Source of the DNA: an uncultured Collinsella sp.
GTDB lineage: Bacteria > Actinomycetota > Coriobacteriia > Coriobacteriales > Coriobacteriaceae
DNA length: 64,000 nucleotides
Reading direction: 5' to 3'
Assembly (NCBI GenBank): GCA_902475245.1
Contig: CABRYP010000001.1
Coordinates: 62,001 to 126,000, forward strand
Shown here in pieces: positions 35,395 through 44,977 of the stretch. A program made the position numbers and the translations under genes. Below the pieces are notes generated by a model. The model saw nothing but the letters and a program-made list of their open reading frames with translations. It did not search any database and had not been told where the DNA came from. The stretch's first letter is position 1. Each line of letters opens with the position of its first letter.

Positions 35395-37043
35395 TGAAGG
35401 CGATCTGGCTTGCGTGCTGCGCGTGCGGCGATTACGGGCTGTTGCAGCGGGAAGTCGAGGGCCGTGACGCGGGTGCACAGGTGCTTCGCGTGGGTGACCT
35501 GGACGGGCTGGTTTCCATGGCGCGGGCGTTTCCGTCGCGCCGCGGGGCTGCCATCATCGCGGCGTCTCTGTTTGATACCGAAGATGTGCGCAAGACTGTT
35601 GCGCGCCTGACGGCCGAAGGCCGCGTGAGTCGCGTGGTCGTGTTGATAGAAGCGCTCGATCCGTCGGATATCGAGGGGCTGTTTCGCGCGGGGGCGACCG
35701 AGGTCATCGCTGCGCACAGTATATGCGGCAACGGGCGCGCGGGCGAGGGAGCGGTTGATTCCGATCGGCGCATGACGATTGAGCCCGATGCTTTTGTTGA
35801 TAGGGAGCCCGGGGCGCCTCGCGCTACAAGAGGCCCGCGTGTTGATGATTATGGAAAAGCGGAAGCCGAGCATGGTCGGCGCCCCCGGAACCCCCTTGTA
35901 TACGATGACGCTGGAGGACCGGCGCAGCATGCTGGCGACTCCCCGGCTGTAGATATGGGATACGTGCACGGCGTGAATCTGGCGGATGAACTTGACGAAG
36001 TTGAGGGCTTTGCCGGGTGCGGCGAGTTGTCGCTGATGCAGCATGAGCAGATTGCACAGAACGAGCTTGCTTCGCAGACCGAACAAGCTGCCATGCCGGC
36101 TTGGACGCAGCGTGTGGTTGCGGCGGGGGAGACGGGGACGCTGGCACCGACGCCCGCACCGCCGCCTCCGATGCCGCCAGCAGACGCTGCCGCTCCGCAG
36201 CGTCGAGCTCCGGTCATCTGCGCCATTTCGGGTTCGGGCGGTTGCGGCAAGTCGACGATCGTTGCCACCATGGCACACACATCGTCGCTGTTGGGCTTGC
36301 GTGCCGCCGTGCTCGACCTTGACCTGATGTTTGGAAACCTTTACGACTTGTTAGGCGTCGATGCCCCGCACGATATGGCGAGTCTGATTGAGCCGTCTGC
36401 TGCGGGTGCGCTGGCAGAGCCCGACGTGGTTGCCGCTTCCATGCGCGTGGCTCCGGGCGTTACGCTCTGGGGTCCCGTTGCGGCTCCCGAGCAAGCCGAG
36501 CTCATGGCACGTCCGGTGGAGCTACTGCTTGATGTTCTGCGTCGCGAATCCGACGTGGTCTTTATCGATACCTCGGTCTTTTGGGGCGACGCCGTGGCGG
36601 CTGCGGTGGCAGCGAGCGACCGTTGCCTGGTCGTTGGCGATGCGGCGGTGTCGTCCGCGACATCGGCGTCGCGCGTCATTGAGCTGGCAAGTCGAGTAGG
36701 TGTGCCGCGCACGCGCATGAGCGTTGTGTTCAACCGGTTCGGTGCGCGCGGGGCAGACGAGGACGTCGCCATGCGCTTTGAGATTGCCTGTGCGTTGAGC
36801 TCCAAGATTCGTATCGCCGATGGCGGGCAGGATCTCGCCGCGCTCATGGCGTTTGGGCGCGCTGACGAGGCAGTGGGGCAGACCAGCGCTTTTGCGACCA
36901 GCGTGCGCGAGGCCACGCGCGAGATGCTCGTGGAACTGGGGTGCGCCGTCGGCCCTTGGAGCGATATGGTCGCCGACCGTGCAACACGCACCGAACGCCC
37001 GCGTATCCGCCTTCCCTGGTCGCGCGAGGGTGATCAGCGATGA
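35394..37043 (+). CDS. tadZ: Tad pilus localisation ATPase, TadZ/CpaE-like
   Basis: 549 aa. The ATG at 35394 overlaps the cpaB stop; a GTG 3 bp earlier is possible. Residues about 1-110 look like a degenerate receiver domain, followed by a long variable linker, then a MinD/ParA-type ATPase: P-loop GSGGCGKST at about 280, LDLDLMFGN, and DVVFIDTSVFWGDAV. TadZ proteins place the pilus machine at a site in the cell. The linker is longer than in most homologues. Confidence 0.85.
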   Translation: MKAIWLACCACGDYGLLQREVEGRDAGAQVLRVGDLDGLVSMARAFPSRRGAAIIAASLFDTEDVRKTVARLTAEGRVSRVVVLIEALDPSDIEGLFRAGATEVIAAHSICGNGRAGEGAVDSDRRMTIEPDAFVDREPGAPRATRGPRVDDYGKAEAEHGRRPRNPLVYDDAGGPAQHAGDSPAVDMGYVHGVNLADELDEVEGFAGCGELSLMQHEQIAQNELASQTEQAAMPAWTQRVVAAGETGTLAPTPAPPPPMPPADAAAPQRRAPVICAISGSGGCGKSTIVATMAHTSSLLGLRAAVLDLDLMFGNLYDLLGVDAPHDMASLIEPSAAGALAEPDVVAASMRVAPGVTLWGPVAAPEQAELMARPVELLLDVLRRESDVVFIDTSVFWGDAVAAAVAASDRCLVVGDAAVSSATSASRVIELASRVGVPRTRMSVVFNRFGARGADEDVAMRFEIACALSSKIRIADGGQDLAALMAFGRADEAVGQTSAFATSVREATREMLVELGCAVGPWSDMVADRATRTERPRIRLPWSREGDQR

Positions 37044-38368
37044 GCCTGCAAACGAGGATTAAGGCTGCCGGCGCTGCAGCGGCGGCAGCGCCTGTAGATG
37101 CGGGGCGTCGCCGCGCGGTGAAACGACGCACCAAGCGCGCCGTGATGGACCGCATGGGTTACGACGAAGTGGCGCGTATCAGCGCCTATATCGACCCGGC
37201 ACTTGCTCGCTCGGAATTGCGTCCCGCGGTGGAGGCGGCGCTCAATGTTGAGGAGCCGACCGACCTGGCGACGCCCGAGCGCGAGACCATCATCGACGAG
37301 ATTTTGGATGATGTGGTGGGCTTGGGGCCGTTGCAGCCGCTCATCGAGGATGACACCGTTACCGAGATCATGATCAACGGCTGCCGCTCGGCTTTCTTTG
37401 AACGTGGCGGCGTCTTGTACCCCATCGAGCATGCGTTTGAGGATGATGAGCAGATCCGTGTGCTTATCGACCGCATCATCTCGCCACTTGGCCGTCGTAT
37501 CGACGAGCGCAGCCCCATCGTCAACGCCCGCCTCAAAACGGGCTATCGCGTCAACGCGGTGATCCCGCCTGTGGCGATTGACGGACCGATTCTCACCATC
37601 CGAAAGTTCTCGGACCGCATCTGCTCGCTGGACGAGCTTGTGGGGCTGGGGTCGCTGCCGCTTTGGTATGCGCAGCTGCTGTCGTGCGCGGTGTCGCTGC
37701 GACAGGACCTGGCGGTTGCGGGAGGCACGGGATCTGGTAAGACCACCCTGCTCAACGCGTTGTCATGCGAGATTTCCACCGGCGAGCGCATCGTGACGAT
37801 CGAGGACTCTGCCGAGCTCAAGTTTGCGCATCATCCGCACGTGGTGCGCCTAGAGGCGCGCGAGGCTTCAATTGAGGGCGAGGGCGCGGTGACGATCCGC
37901 GATCTGGTGACCAATGCCCTGCGCATGCGCCCCGACCGCATCGTGGTGGGCGAGGTGCGCGGTGCCGAGTGCTGCGACATGTTGCAGGCCATGAACACGG
38001 GCCACGACGGGTCGCTCACCACACTTCATGCGGGTTCAGAACAGGAGACCGTGGTGCGTCTGACGTTGCTTGCACGCTACGGCATCGATTTGCCGAGTGA
38101 ACTTATCGAAGAGCAGATCGCCATGGCGCTCGACGGCATCGTGATGTCCGAGCGCCACGCCGATGGCAGGCGTTTCGTCTCCTCGTATTCGGGGGTGCGC
38201 CGCGCCGCGTCGGGCGGCGTAGAGCTCGAGCGCTATGTGACTTTCGATGCCGCCGAGCGCACCTGGACGCTTGACCGCGAGCCGCCGTTTATTGCAGAAG
38301 GCCTGCGGTCGGGGACACTCACACAAGAGGAGGTGGACGAATGGAGATCACTGTGCCCTTCGTCGTAG
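37040..38368 (+). CDS. tadA: Tad pilus secretion ATPase, TadA/CpaF
   Basis: 442 aa, overlapping tadZ by 4 bp. VirB11/CpaF family: N-terminal all-alpha region, VTEIMINGC, Walker [10 protein letters not shown] at about 228-236, the Asp box [25 protein letters not shown], and the His box [12 protein letters not shown]. It drives pilin polymerisation as a hexamer on the inner face of the membrane. One ATPase with TadB and TadC is the standard Tad core. Confidence 0.95.
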   Translation: MSLQTRIKAAGAAAAAAPVDAGRRRAVKRRTKRAVMDRMGYDEVARISAYIDPALARSELRPAVEAALNVEEPTDLATPERETIIDEILDDVVGLGPLQPLIEDDTVTEIMINGCRSAFFERGGVLYPIEHAFEDDEQIRVLIDRIISPLGRRIDERSPIVNARLKTGYRVNAVIPPVAIDGPILTIRKFSDRICSLDELVGLGSLPLWYAQLLSCAVSLRQDLAVAGGTGSGKTTLLNALSCEISTGERIVTIEDSAELKFAHHPHVVRLEAREASIEGEGAVTIRDLVTNALRMRPDRIVVGEVRGAECCDMLQAMNTGHDGSLTTLHAGSEQETVVRLTLLARYGIDLPSELIEEQIAMALDGIVMSERHADGRRFVSSYSGVRRAASGGVELERYVTFDAAERTWTLDREPPFIAEGLRSGTLTQEEVDEWRSLCPSS

Positions 38369-39267
38369 GGGGCTTGGCAGGGCTTTCTGTCGCGACGGCG
38401 TGCGGGGCGGAACCTCGTGTGCCGCAGGTATCGCCGGCGGAGCTGGCGCGTCAGGCGCTCGAGACGGTGGCAGAGAAGCTGCCGCGTGAGCTGGTGGAAA
38501 ACGATTTGCTGAAAAAGATCGCCCGTTCGTGGGCATCGCTGGCTCCGGCGCATCGCCTTGGCCTCGTGATCGAAGATGCTTCGGGGCGTTTGGCGTTTCT
38601 GCTGCTATCGAGCGGTGTCTGCTGCGTTTTACTAACGATAGTGTCGTTATCGCCCCTCGGATTTGCCTTGGGACTTGTTGCTCCGTTTGCCGTTGGCGCC
38701 GCCCGGGATGGCTTTGAGAGCCGGCGTGAGCAACACGATGCAGAAGAGGCCATGCCCGAGGCGTTTACCGCGCTTTCCATGTCGCTTGCCTCGGGGCACT
38801 CTCTTGCCCAGGGCATGCGCTTTGTGGGCGCTCATGCGCAAGAGCCGGTGCATACCGAGTTTTTGCGGGTGGCGGCGGCGATCGATTGCGGTATCTCGGC
38901 GACCGACGCGCTCGATGACTTGCTCGTGCGCATCGACGCTCCCGGCCTTTCGCTTGTGACCTTGGCGCTTAAGGTGTCTCAGCGCACCGGTGCTCCGCTT
39001 GCCGACTTACTGTCCGAGGCGTCGAGCATGGTGGGGGAGCGCATTGAGCTCAAGCGCCGCCTGGATGTTAAGACGTCGCAGGCTCGCATGTCGGCGCATA
39101 TGGTCGCGGCGATGCCGGCGGGCATGTGCGCGGTGTTGGCGCTGCTTTCGGCAGATTTTCGTCGCGGTCTTGCGATGCCTGCCGGCGCGGGCGCTGTGGT
39201 GCTGGGTCTTGCCCTCAACGCCGTTGCCCTGGTGGTTATCCGGCGCATTATGCGGGTGGAGCTATGA
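38341..39267 (+). CDS. tadB: Tad pilus membrane platform protein TadB
   Basis: 308 aa, starting 28 bp inside tadA with GAGGAGG as ribosome site. Membrane segments lie at about 80-120 and 245-300, and the T2SSF domain is in between (ALSMSLASGHSLAQGMRFVG; ISATDALDDLLVRID). It forms the inner-membrane platform with TadC. Confidence 0.88.
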   Translation: MEITVPFVVGGLAGLSVATACGAEPRVPQVSPAELARQALETVAEKLPRELVENDLLKKIARSWASLAPAHRLGLVIEDASGRLAFLLLSSGVCCVLLTIVSLSPLGFALGLVAPFAVGAARDGFESRREQHDAEEAMPEAFTALSMSLASGHSLAQGMRFVGAHAQEPVHTEFLRVAAAIDCGISATDALDDLLVRIDAPGLSLVTLALKVSQRTGAPLADLLSEASSMVGERIELKRRLDVKTSQARMSAHMVAAMPAGMCAVLALLSADFRRGLAMPAGAGAVVLGLALNAVALVVIRRIMRVEL

Positions 39268-39905
39268 GCGCCCCGGTTGCAGTTGCGGCTTGCCTATGCG
39301 CCCTGAGTGTATTTGTCGCGACGGGTTTGGATCGGGCGGATGCACGCAAGATCGCAGGGGCCTGCAAGCGCGAGGCGGTGCTGGTCGCTGCCGCGGGTCG
39401 CTCGGTGGTCGATGCTCTGACCGCGCGAGTGAAGGGCGCGGTTGGAGTGGGCAGCCCGGCGCGAGTGTCGCTCGGCGAAGTGTCCGAGATGATCGATGTT
39501 GTGCGCTTGGGTCTTTCGGCCGGTCTTTCGTTTGATGCGGCGCTTGAGATTTTCTGTGCCAACCGCCGGTCAGTGCTGGCTCTTCGACTTGAGCGGGCCT
39601 GCATGGCGTGGCAGGTGGGCGTGGGCACGCGTGAGGACGAGTTGTTGGCCGCCGCGCGCGACCTGGACGTGCGAGCGCTTGAGACCTTTGCCATCACGGT
39701 GGGGCAGGCGCTCGCCCTGGGTGCCCCACTTGCCGAGACGCTGGCCGCTCAAAGTCGCGAGATCCGTGCGGCTCATCGCGCCGCGGTCGAGCGTGAGATC
39801 GAGCGTGCGCCCGTCAAGCTGCTGATTCCCACCGGCACGCTCATCTTGCCGGCGTTGCTTCTGTCCATATTGGGCCCGCTGCTGGGAGCAGGCGGGATGA
39901 TGTAG
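39264..39905 (+). CDS. tadC: Tad pilus membrane platform protein TadC
   Basis: 213 aa, ATG overlapping the tadB stop by 4 bp. The N-terminal helix is short; a T2SSF domain follows (VRLGLSAGLSFDAALEIFC, TVGQALALGAPLAETLAAQ) and a C-terminal membrane hairpin (LLIPTGTLILPALLLSILGPLL). It is shorter than typical TadC but has all recognisable parts. Confidence 0.87.
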   Translation: MSAPVAVAACLCALSVFVATGLDRADARKIAGACKREAVLVAAAGRSVVDALTARVKGAVGVGSPARVSLGEVSEMIDVVRLGLSAGLSFDAALEIFCANRRSVLALRLERACMAWQVGVGTREDELLAAARDLDVRALETFAITVGQALALGAPLAETLAAQSREIRAAHRAAVEREIERAPVKLLIPTGTLILPALLLSILGPLLGAGGMM

Positions 39906-39915
39906 GGAGGTATAC

Positions 39916-40149
39916 ATGAATACGGTGACTGACGCTGCTGGCAAGGCTTGGAACTGGGCTTTTTGCCGGGCGATCCGCGCTCGCCAGCATGCCAAGGAGC
40001 TGTTGCGGGAGGAGAGCGCGCAGGGTACCACCGAGTACGCCATTTTGGTGGGCGTGCTTGTGGTGATCGCGATTATTGCCATCGTTGCATTTAAAGGCAA
40101 GGTCCAAGATCTATGGAACGCTATCAGCGAGGGCATCAACAGCCTGTAG
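39916..40149 (+). CDS. flp: Flp-family type IVb pilin
   Basis: 77 aa with GGGAGG upstream. A 35-residue basic lead is followed by the class III prepilin site QG-TTEYAILVGVLVVIAIIAIVAF: cleavage is expected after Gly, leaving TTEY with the conserved Glu+Tyr. It is the likely major subunit. No prepilin peptidase gene is in the window. Confidence 0.93.
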   Translation: MNTVTDAAGKAWNWAFCRAIRARQHAKELLREESAQGTTEYAILVGVLVVIAIIAIVAFKGKVQDLWNAISEGINSL

Positions 40150-40676
40150 AGGGCGAGCGCCCCATCGGGGTGCTGCTGGTGTTTGCTTGCCTGACCGTGG
40201 CGATAGCGGCGGTGCTTTGGGGGCTTAACGCCGCGCGGCAGCAGCGTCCTGGGGCCGCCTTCGATTCGGGCTCAGATTCGGCGGTGGCGTCTCAAAAAGA
40301 TGAGATGCGAGATGCGGGCGATTCGGATGTCGCTATCACGGCGCAAACCTTTCTGTGGACGCTCGACAAGCGGTCTGCTACTGCGACGGATTCGCCTGAG
40401 GGCAACGCGATTGCGGTCCGGCTTGCATGGCCCGAGGACCGACCGATGACCGAGGCAGCGGCGGATATGTTACGCGCCTACCGCGAGGTGCCAACGGCCC
40501 AGCTCGCCCTGAGCGGCTATCTCGATATTAAGGGCAACGTATGGGGCGCCATCGTGCGCGATGGGCGCGGCTGGGTCGATATGGTGACGGTTGCCGCGGA
40601 TGCTGGCGATGCTTCGTGTCGTCTGCGCGCCGTGCGTCTGGTCCCGCAAACAATAAGCTCAAAGGAGGGGTCGTGA
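40113..40676 (+). CDS. Tad-operon membrane protein of unknown function
   Basis: 187 aa. The ATG lies 37 bp inside flp in another frame; a GTG at 40170 is an alternative start. One membrane helix (about 18-38), then a soluble outer part with a TFLWTLDKR strand region and paired QLALSGYLDIKGNVWGAIV. No family recognised. Its place between two pilin genes suggests an extracellular accessory or minor-subunit partner. Confidence 0.65.
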   Translation: MERYQRGHQQPVEGERPIGVLLVFACLTVAIAAVLWGLNAARQQRPGAAFDSGSDSAVASQKDEMRDAGDSDVAITAQTFLWTLDKRSATATDSPEGNAIAVRLAWPEDRPMTEAAADMLRAYREVPTAQLALSGYLDIKGNVWGAIVRDGRGWVDMVTVAADAGDASCRLRAVRLVPQTISSKEGS

Positions 40677-40677
40677 A

Positions 40678-40896
40678 ATGCATGACGTCCTGCGCGAGGA
40701 GTCTGCCCAGGCAACGGTCGAATACGCCATCGCCACGGTGGCGCTGTTATCGATCGTGCTGGCGATCGCGGGGCTTTGGCGCGCTGGCACCGATGGGCGC
40801 TTGGCGGCGCTGGTTGAGCGGGCGGCATCCCATGGCGTTGCCTCGACATCGGTTATCGACGCCGCTGCGGGCGCTAAGGACATCGCGTTGTATTGA
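40678..40896 (+). CDS. Small pilin-like protein
   Basis: 72 aa with AAAGGAGGGG upstream. EESAQATVEYAIATVALLSIVLAIAGLW has the Glu+5 and Tyr of prepilins, but the residue before the expected cut is Ala, not Gly. It may be a minor pilin or a Tad-associated small membrane protein that is not cleaved. Confidence 0.75.
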   Translation: MHDVLREESAQATVEYAIATVALLSIVLAIAGLWRAGTDGRLAALVERAASHGVASTSVIDAAAGAKDIALY

Positions 40897-41368
40897 TATC
40901 GCGTGCGAGGACCGGGCGCAGTCTACGGTCGAGGCCGCTTTTTTGCTGCCGACGTTTCTGACGCTCATCCTTCTCGCACTGCAGCCGGTGTGCCTGCTCT
41001 ATACGCGCGCGGTCATGGAGTCTGCCGCCGCCGAGACCGCGCGGCTCATGACCACGACGACGGCGGAGGACGACGATCTTAAGGAGTTCACCCGCCGCCG
41101 GCTTGCCGCAGTGCCCAACGTTTCGATCTTTCATGCCGGCGGGCCGCTGTCGTGGGATATCGAGCTTGGCCGGGCCGGTGCGGGTGGCGTCTCGTCCGTG
41201 TCCGTTTCCGGCGAGGTCAAGCCGTTGCCCGTGATCGGTGCGTTTGCGCAGGCTATGGGTGGTGCCGCCGAGGGCGGCTACGTTGAGCTCAAGGTCGATG
41301 TCTCGTATCAATCGCGTCCCGAATGGCTGGAGGGAGATTATGATTCGTGGATTGCTACATGGGATTAA
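40832..41368 (+). CDS. tadE: TadE-like pseudopilin
   Basis: 178 aa if the ATG at 40832 is used, overlapping the previous gene by 65 bp; no good start lies closer to the hydrophobic part, so the start is uncertain. RAQSTVEAAFLLPTFLTLILLALQPVCLLYTRAVMESAAAETAR is the TadE signature: Glu+5 of the pseudopilin helix, then a soluble domain. TadE proteins are minor pseudopilins needed for pilus assembly. Confidence 0.8.
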   Translation: MALPRHRLSTPLRALRTSRCIDIACEDRAQSTVEAAFLLPTFLTLILLALQPVCLLYTRAVMESAAAETARLMTTTTAEDDDLKEFTRRRLAAVPNVSIFHAGGPLSWDIELGRAGAGGVSSVSVSGEVKPLPVIGAFAQAMGGAAEGGYVELKVDVSYQSRPEWLEGDYDSWIATWD

Positions 41369-43493
41369 GCGTTTCTGGTCTAGACGCGTTTTGACGCGCC
41401 GTCCGAGCTGCCATTGCAAGCGAGGCGGCTTTATGGGTCGAGCCGGTGTCGATCTGTTTATCGAAGACGGCGCCTATACCACGCTTTCTTCTGCCGTGGT
41501 CATCCTAGTGGTGCTCACATTGTTGTTTTCGTCGACCGCGGCGATATGGAGCATGTCGCGTGCCGGGGACACCCAGGTGGCGGCCGATAGCGGCGCGCTG
41601 GCGGGTGCCAACGTAGTGTCGTCCTATCACACGGCTGCCACGGTGGTTGATGCGAGTATCTTGAGTCTGGGGCTGGCGGGGTTTGCCACGATCGGGACGG
41701 GCCTGGTCGCCATCCTCATCCCGGGTGCCGAGCCGGTTGCCGGCAATATGGTCGACACCGGGATCGAGATCATTAAAACGCGCAACAAGTTTGCCAAAAG
41801 CGCATCGGAAGGCTTACAGAAAATCGAGACGGCTCTGCCGTATCTGATCGCCGCGCGTGCCACGCAGGCGGTGTCGGCGCAGGATACCGATAGTGTGACC
41901 TATACCGGTACGGCGCTTGCCGTGCCCAGGACATCCGAGTCGGACTTTGCTGCGCTCAAAGGGTCAGAGATCTCGACCGATACCATTAAAGACACATCAG
42001 ATGATTTAGAGCGTGCGGCCGAGGAGCTGCGGAAGGCCTCGGAGGAGACGGCGAAGGCAAAGGAGCGCGCTTGGCTGGCGGATTGTGGTGGGTCTGACAA
42101 GGGCTCGGTCGGCAGCTGTTCTTGTATGTGGGAGCGCGCAAAAAGCCTAACGGATCTTTCCGGTGTTCAAAATCCGCATTACTCATCGAGCGTTACGTGG
42201 GAGCCTCAAGTTGCCCTTGATCGCGCGAAGGACTACTACCATTGGCGTCTGACAAATGAGAAGCCCCAGGGCTCGAGTGTCGAGATGAAGGCAGAGTCTG
42301 CGGCGCGTAAGGCGTTTTATACCTATGCGAACGCGGAGGTCGATCGGGCATATATAACCGAGAACGGAGACAGGGTTTCCTCCTATATTCCGCTGCTGCC
42401 GCGCAACTCTGATGAGGTTCGGGCGACGGAACTCTATACCGATGCGGTGTGGCCGACTAGCGTAAACGATGACAAGGCGTATCTGCATTACGGGACGACC
42501 TGCCCCAACTATAAGAAAGGGACGCCGAGCGGATTTGCTTCGGTTGCCGATTACGATGGACAGGATAAATGCAGCAAATGCCATTTTGGCGTTTTGTCGC
42601 TTGGTGCTGTTGCGGCGCCTTCAACCTCTATCGAAAACGGCTTCGAGTATCACTTTGACAAGTTTAAAGACGCCCTGGAGGACTACGTCGACTGTCGCAA
42701 CAAGGAGCTCGAGCTCGAGCGTCAGACCGAGGACGAAGCCGACCGTGCGGGCAATGCGTTCGATACCGCCATCAAAGAACTTTCCGGTGAGCGTCCGCGT
42801 ATCGCTCCGCCCGGTCGCAACGGCGTGGTTGCCTTTGCGGTTTCGGGTGCCATCTCGAGCCCCGATGAGCTCAACTCTTCGTTTAACACGGCAGTCAGGC
42901 TTGGCGATCGCGGTGCCATCTCTGCCGCGGTGCTGGCGCCCGATGGGGCGACGGCGCAAAACAACGTGCTTTCGCGATTTTTCTCGACATTGAAGGAACG
43001 CTCGGGTGGCGTTGCCGGCGTACTCGATGGCGTCATGGATGTCTGGGGACGGCTGCTTGTGGGATACGGAGACATCCAAGGTTCGGCCGACGAACTTATG
43101 GACGAGATGATTAAAGGCCTAGGAGGGGGCAGCGGCGCGTTGGGCTCCATCGCATCGTGGCTCGGCGATACCGTTTCGGCGTCCGTGGCGGCGTTGGGTC
43201 TGGAGCCGTGCGACTTGCGCCTGCGAAAGCCGGTGCTGACCGATTCCGCCAACGTCATTAAGAGTCCGGGGTCTGACATTGCTGGTTTCTCTCAAGCGCA
43301 AGACAAGCTGCGAAGTATTCCGTTGGGCGTGACCGATCCCAAGGCGCTTTGCGAGGCGTTGGAATATCAAGTCGAACGCACCATTAGCGGCACGGTGTTC
43401 ACGCTTGCGGAGATTCCTCTGCCCGGCGGCGGCTCCATCCCGCTCACCGTCGATGTCGCCACGCTGGTTGGCGCTCTGGGCGGTGGGTCGTAA
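41340..43493 (+). CDS. TadG-like large membrane-anchored protein
   Basis: 717 aa from the ATG at 41340 (GGAGGGAG upstream), overlapping tadE. The N-terminal helix (about 45-70) is followed by DTQVAADSGALAGANVV, the TadG-type signature. The rest is outside the cell, with coiled regions (SDDLERAAEELRKASEETAKAKER) and Cys clusters, including CSKCH at 411-415, which has the spacing of a c-type haem site but may be structural. It is the operon's largest product and likely sits at the pilus base or tip. Confidence 0.75.
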   Translation: MIRGLLHGIKRFWSRRVLTRRPSCHCKRGGFMGRAGVDLFIEDGAYTTLSSAVVILVVLTLLFSSTAAIWSMSRAGDTQVAADSGALAGANVVSSYHTAATVVDASILSLGLAGFATIGTGLVAILIPGAEPVAGNMVDTGIEIIKTRNKFAKSASEGLQKIETALPYLIAARATQAVSAQDTDSVTYTGTALAVPRTSESDFAALKGSEISTDTIKDTSDDLERAAEELRKASEETAKAKERAWLADCGGSDKGSVGSCSCMWERAKSLTDLSGVQNPHYSSSVTWEPQVALDRAKDYYHWRLTNEKPQGSSVEMKAESAARKAFYTYANAEVDRAYITENGDRVSSYIPLLPRNSDEVRATELYTDAVWPTSVNDDKAYLHYGTTCPNYKKGTPSGFASVADYDGQDKCSKCHFGVLSLGAVAAPSTSIENGFEYHFDKFKDALEDYVDCRNKELELERQTEDEADRAGNAFDTAIKELSGERPRIAPPGRNGVVAFAVSGAISSPDELNSSFNTAVRLGDRGAISAAVLAPDGATAQNNVLSRFFSTLKERSGGVAGVLDGVMDVWGRLLVGYGDIQGSADELMDEMIKGLGGGSGALGSIASWLGDTVSASVAALGLEPCDLRLRKPVLTDSANVIKSPGSDIAGFSQAQDKLRSIPLGVTDPKALCEALEYQVERTISGTVFTLAEIPLPGGGSIPLTVDVATLVGALGGGS

Positions 43494-43969
43494 TGAGTAT
43501 CCGCATGCGTCTGCGCGAGGAGCGCGCCCAAGCGACGGTGGAGATGGCAGTGGTTACGCCCGTTTTGCTGGTGCTGGCACTCATCGTGTACAACGTCATG
43601 ATCTTTGCCAGCGCTGTCGCGCGCTTCGACCGCGTGGTGCCCGACATCGTGTTGGCGCACGCCGTGGCGTCGGAGGGGGAGGGCGACGAAAGCTCTGCCG
43701 ATGCCTCGGCGACGGTTCAGACTCAAATTCTGAATGCCATGGAAGGCTATGGCTTGCAGATCGAAGTGTCGAGCGAGCAAGGCGCGGAGGCATCGGATGG
43801 TGGCCTGCTCTCCCTATCCGGTACGTTTAGGACCTACACCTGCACCATGCACTATGAGCCGTGGCCGACTTCTCTCAGCATCGCTGGCGTTACGCTGGGG
43901 GCGCCGACAACGTTGTCGCACGAGCGCGCGGTGACGGTCGATCCATGGCGTCCGGGGGTGGTCATGTGA
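43493..43969 (+). CDS. TadE-like pseudopilin 2
   Basis: 158 aa, ATG overlapping the previous stop by one base. RAQATVEMAVVTPVLLVLALIVYNVMIFASAVARF is a second TadE-type helix with Glu in place. The outer domain has one Cys and ends near the next GTG. It probably pairs with the other pseudopilin or the TadG-like protein. Confidence 0.8.
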   Translation: MSIRMRLREERAQATVEMAVVTPVLLVLALIVYNVMIFASAVARFDRVVPDIVLAHAVASEGEGDESSADASATVQTQILNAMEGYGLQIEVSSEQGAEASDGGLLSLSGTFRTYTCTMHYEPWPTSLSIAGVTLGAPTTLSHERAVTVDPWRPGVVM

Positions 43970-44325
43970 CCGCGGTCTCGTCCTACATCGCGTACGCGCG
44001 GGCGCTCAACAGGCTGGGTTGGACGCCGGCCGAGTTTGCGGTGGCGGAGTCGTTTGCCGTGCGCCTGCGCGGCATGCTGGGACGGTGTCCGGTTGCCGCC
44101 AATGGTCTGCCGCTCGTCATGGCGTTTCCACGCTGCTCTTCGGTCCATACGTGTTTTATGGCCTATCCCATCGACATCGCCTTCATCGATCGCGACGGCA
44201 ATATCCTCGCGCGCTACGAAAACGTTTGTTCTTGGCGCATGTGCTCCTGCCCCGGCGCCTGGGCCGTACTAGAGCGCCCTTCAATCGTTGTTTCGACCTC
44301 TGCTCTCCAACGCGTGCCGGCTTAA
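43966..44325 (+). CDS. DUF192 protein coupled to the Tad operon
   Basis: 119 aa, GTG at 43966 overlapping the upstream TGA by 3 bp, with GGGGGTGG as ribosome site. The DUF192 core is clear: LRGMLGR, MAFPRCSSVHTCFMAYPIDIAFIDRDGNIL, then a CSWRMCSCPGAWAVLE block. No signal peptide is seen. The family has a small beta-barrel of unknown function. The overlap means its translation depends on the pilus gene before it, so a pilus role is likely. Four Cys are unusual for the family. Confidence 0.8.
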   Translation: MTAVSSYIAYARALNRLGWTPAEFAVAESFAVRLRGMLGRCPVAANGLPLVMAFPRCSSVHTCFMAYPIDIAFIDRDGNILARYENVCSWRMCSCPGAWAVLERPSIVVSTSALQRVPA

Positions 44326-44422
44326 GGGACTGAGCGAAAAACTTCTTGCTGCCGGCTGATGCCTCTGACGTGCCGATTTATAGAACCGAGGCTGTGCTCA
44401 AAAACTTTTTTAAAATTCTCGG

Positions 44423-44450
44423 TTGACCGGAACGCGTCCTTGGTTATACT
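44423..44450 (+). promoter_or_regulatory. Promoter of tRNA-Phe
   Basis: TTGACC (44423-44428) and TATACT (44445-44450) are 16 bp apart, 32 bp before the tRNA. Confidence 0.8.
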
Positions 44451-44482
44451 AATCAAGCCTTGAAACAAGGCACACCTCAAAT

Positions 44483-44555
<73 letters not shown>

Positions 44556-44568
44556 CCTTGAATTGACT

Positions 44569-44598
44569 AGGACCTCTGCAAAGGGGTCCTTTTCTTTT
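44569..44598 (+). terminator. Terminator of tRNA-Phe
   Basis: AGGACCTC pairs with GGGGTCCT with one mismatch around TGCAAA, followed by TTTTC and more T. Confidence 0.75.
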
Positions 44599-44600
44599 AC

Positions 44601-44977
44601 CGAGGGCTTCTGCGGAAACTGCATCCCGGAATAAAGGCTCAAAGCGGGATGCGCTTTCCACTTTGAGCCTGTTTGGGAAAGCGTGGCCCGGAATGACGAT
44701 GGATTGTGGGTCGCGCTTTCCGGTTGGGCCTGCCAGCGGAAAATAAATCCCCTTATTGAGCGGAAAAACGGGACGCGCTTTCCGGTGCCTGCCTCCGGCG
44801 CGCGTACACACCTCGTCGCACCATTCCGAGCCCGTCTGCTCCCAGACATTCCTCCCACTTTCGCGTCACTTTACAGACCGTTCGGTCGCCTGTCCGCGCA
44901 CGCGGGTATACTCAAAACGATACTTATCCTATGCAATACGATGCAGGCTCGACCTGCATGATTCGAAGGGGGCAGTG
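44601..44977. other. 377-bp intergenic region with repeated GCGCTTTCC motifs
   Basis: No gene is supported. GGGAnGCGCTTTCC-type motifs occur at 44644-44659, 44707-44723 and 44768-44785, with one inverted copy at 44675-44691. GCATCCCG (44621) pairs with CGGGATGC (44645), and AGGCTCAAAG (44635) with CTTTGAGCCT (44661), giving two mutually exclusive hairpins. ATGCAGG-N5-CCTGCAT (44941-44959) is a short palindrome before the GH5 gene. Confidence 0.55.
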
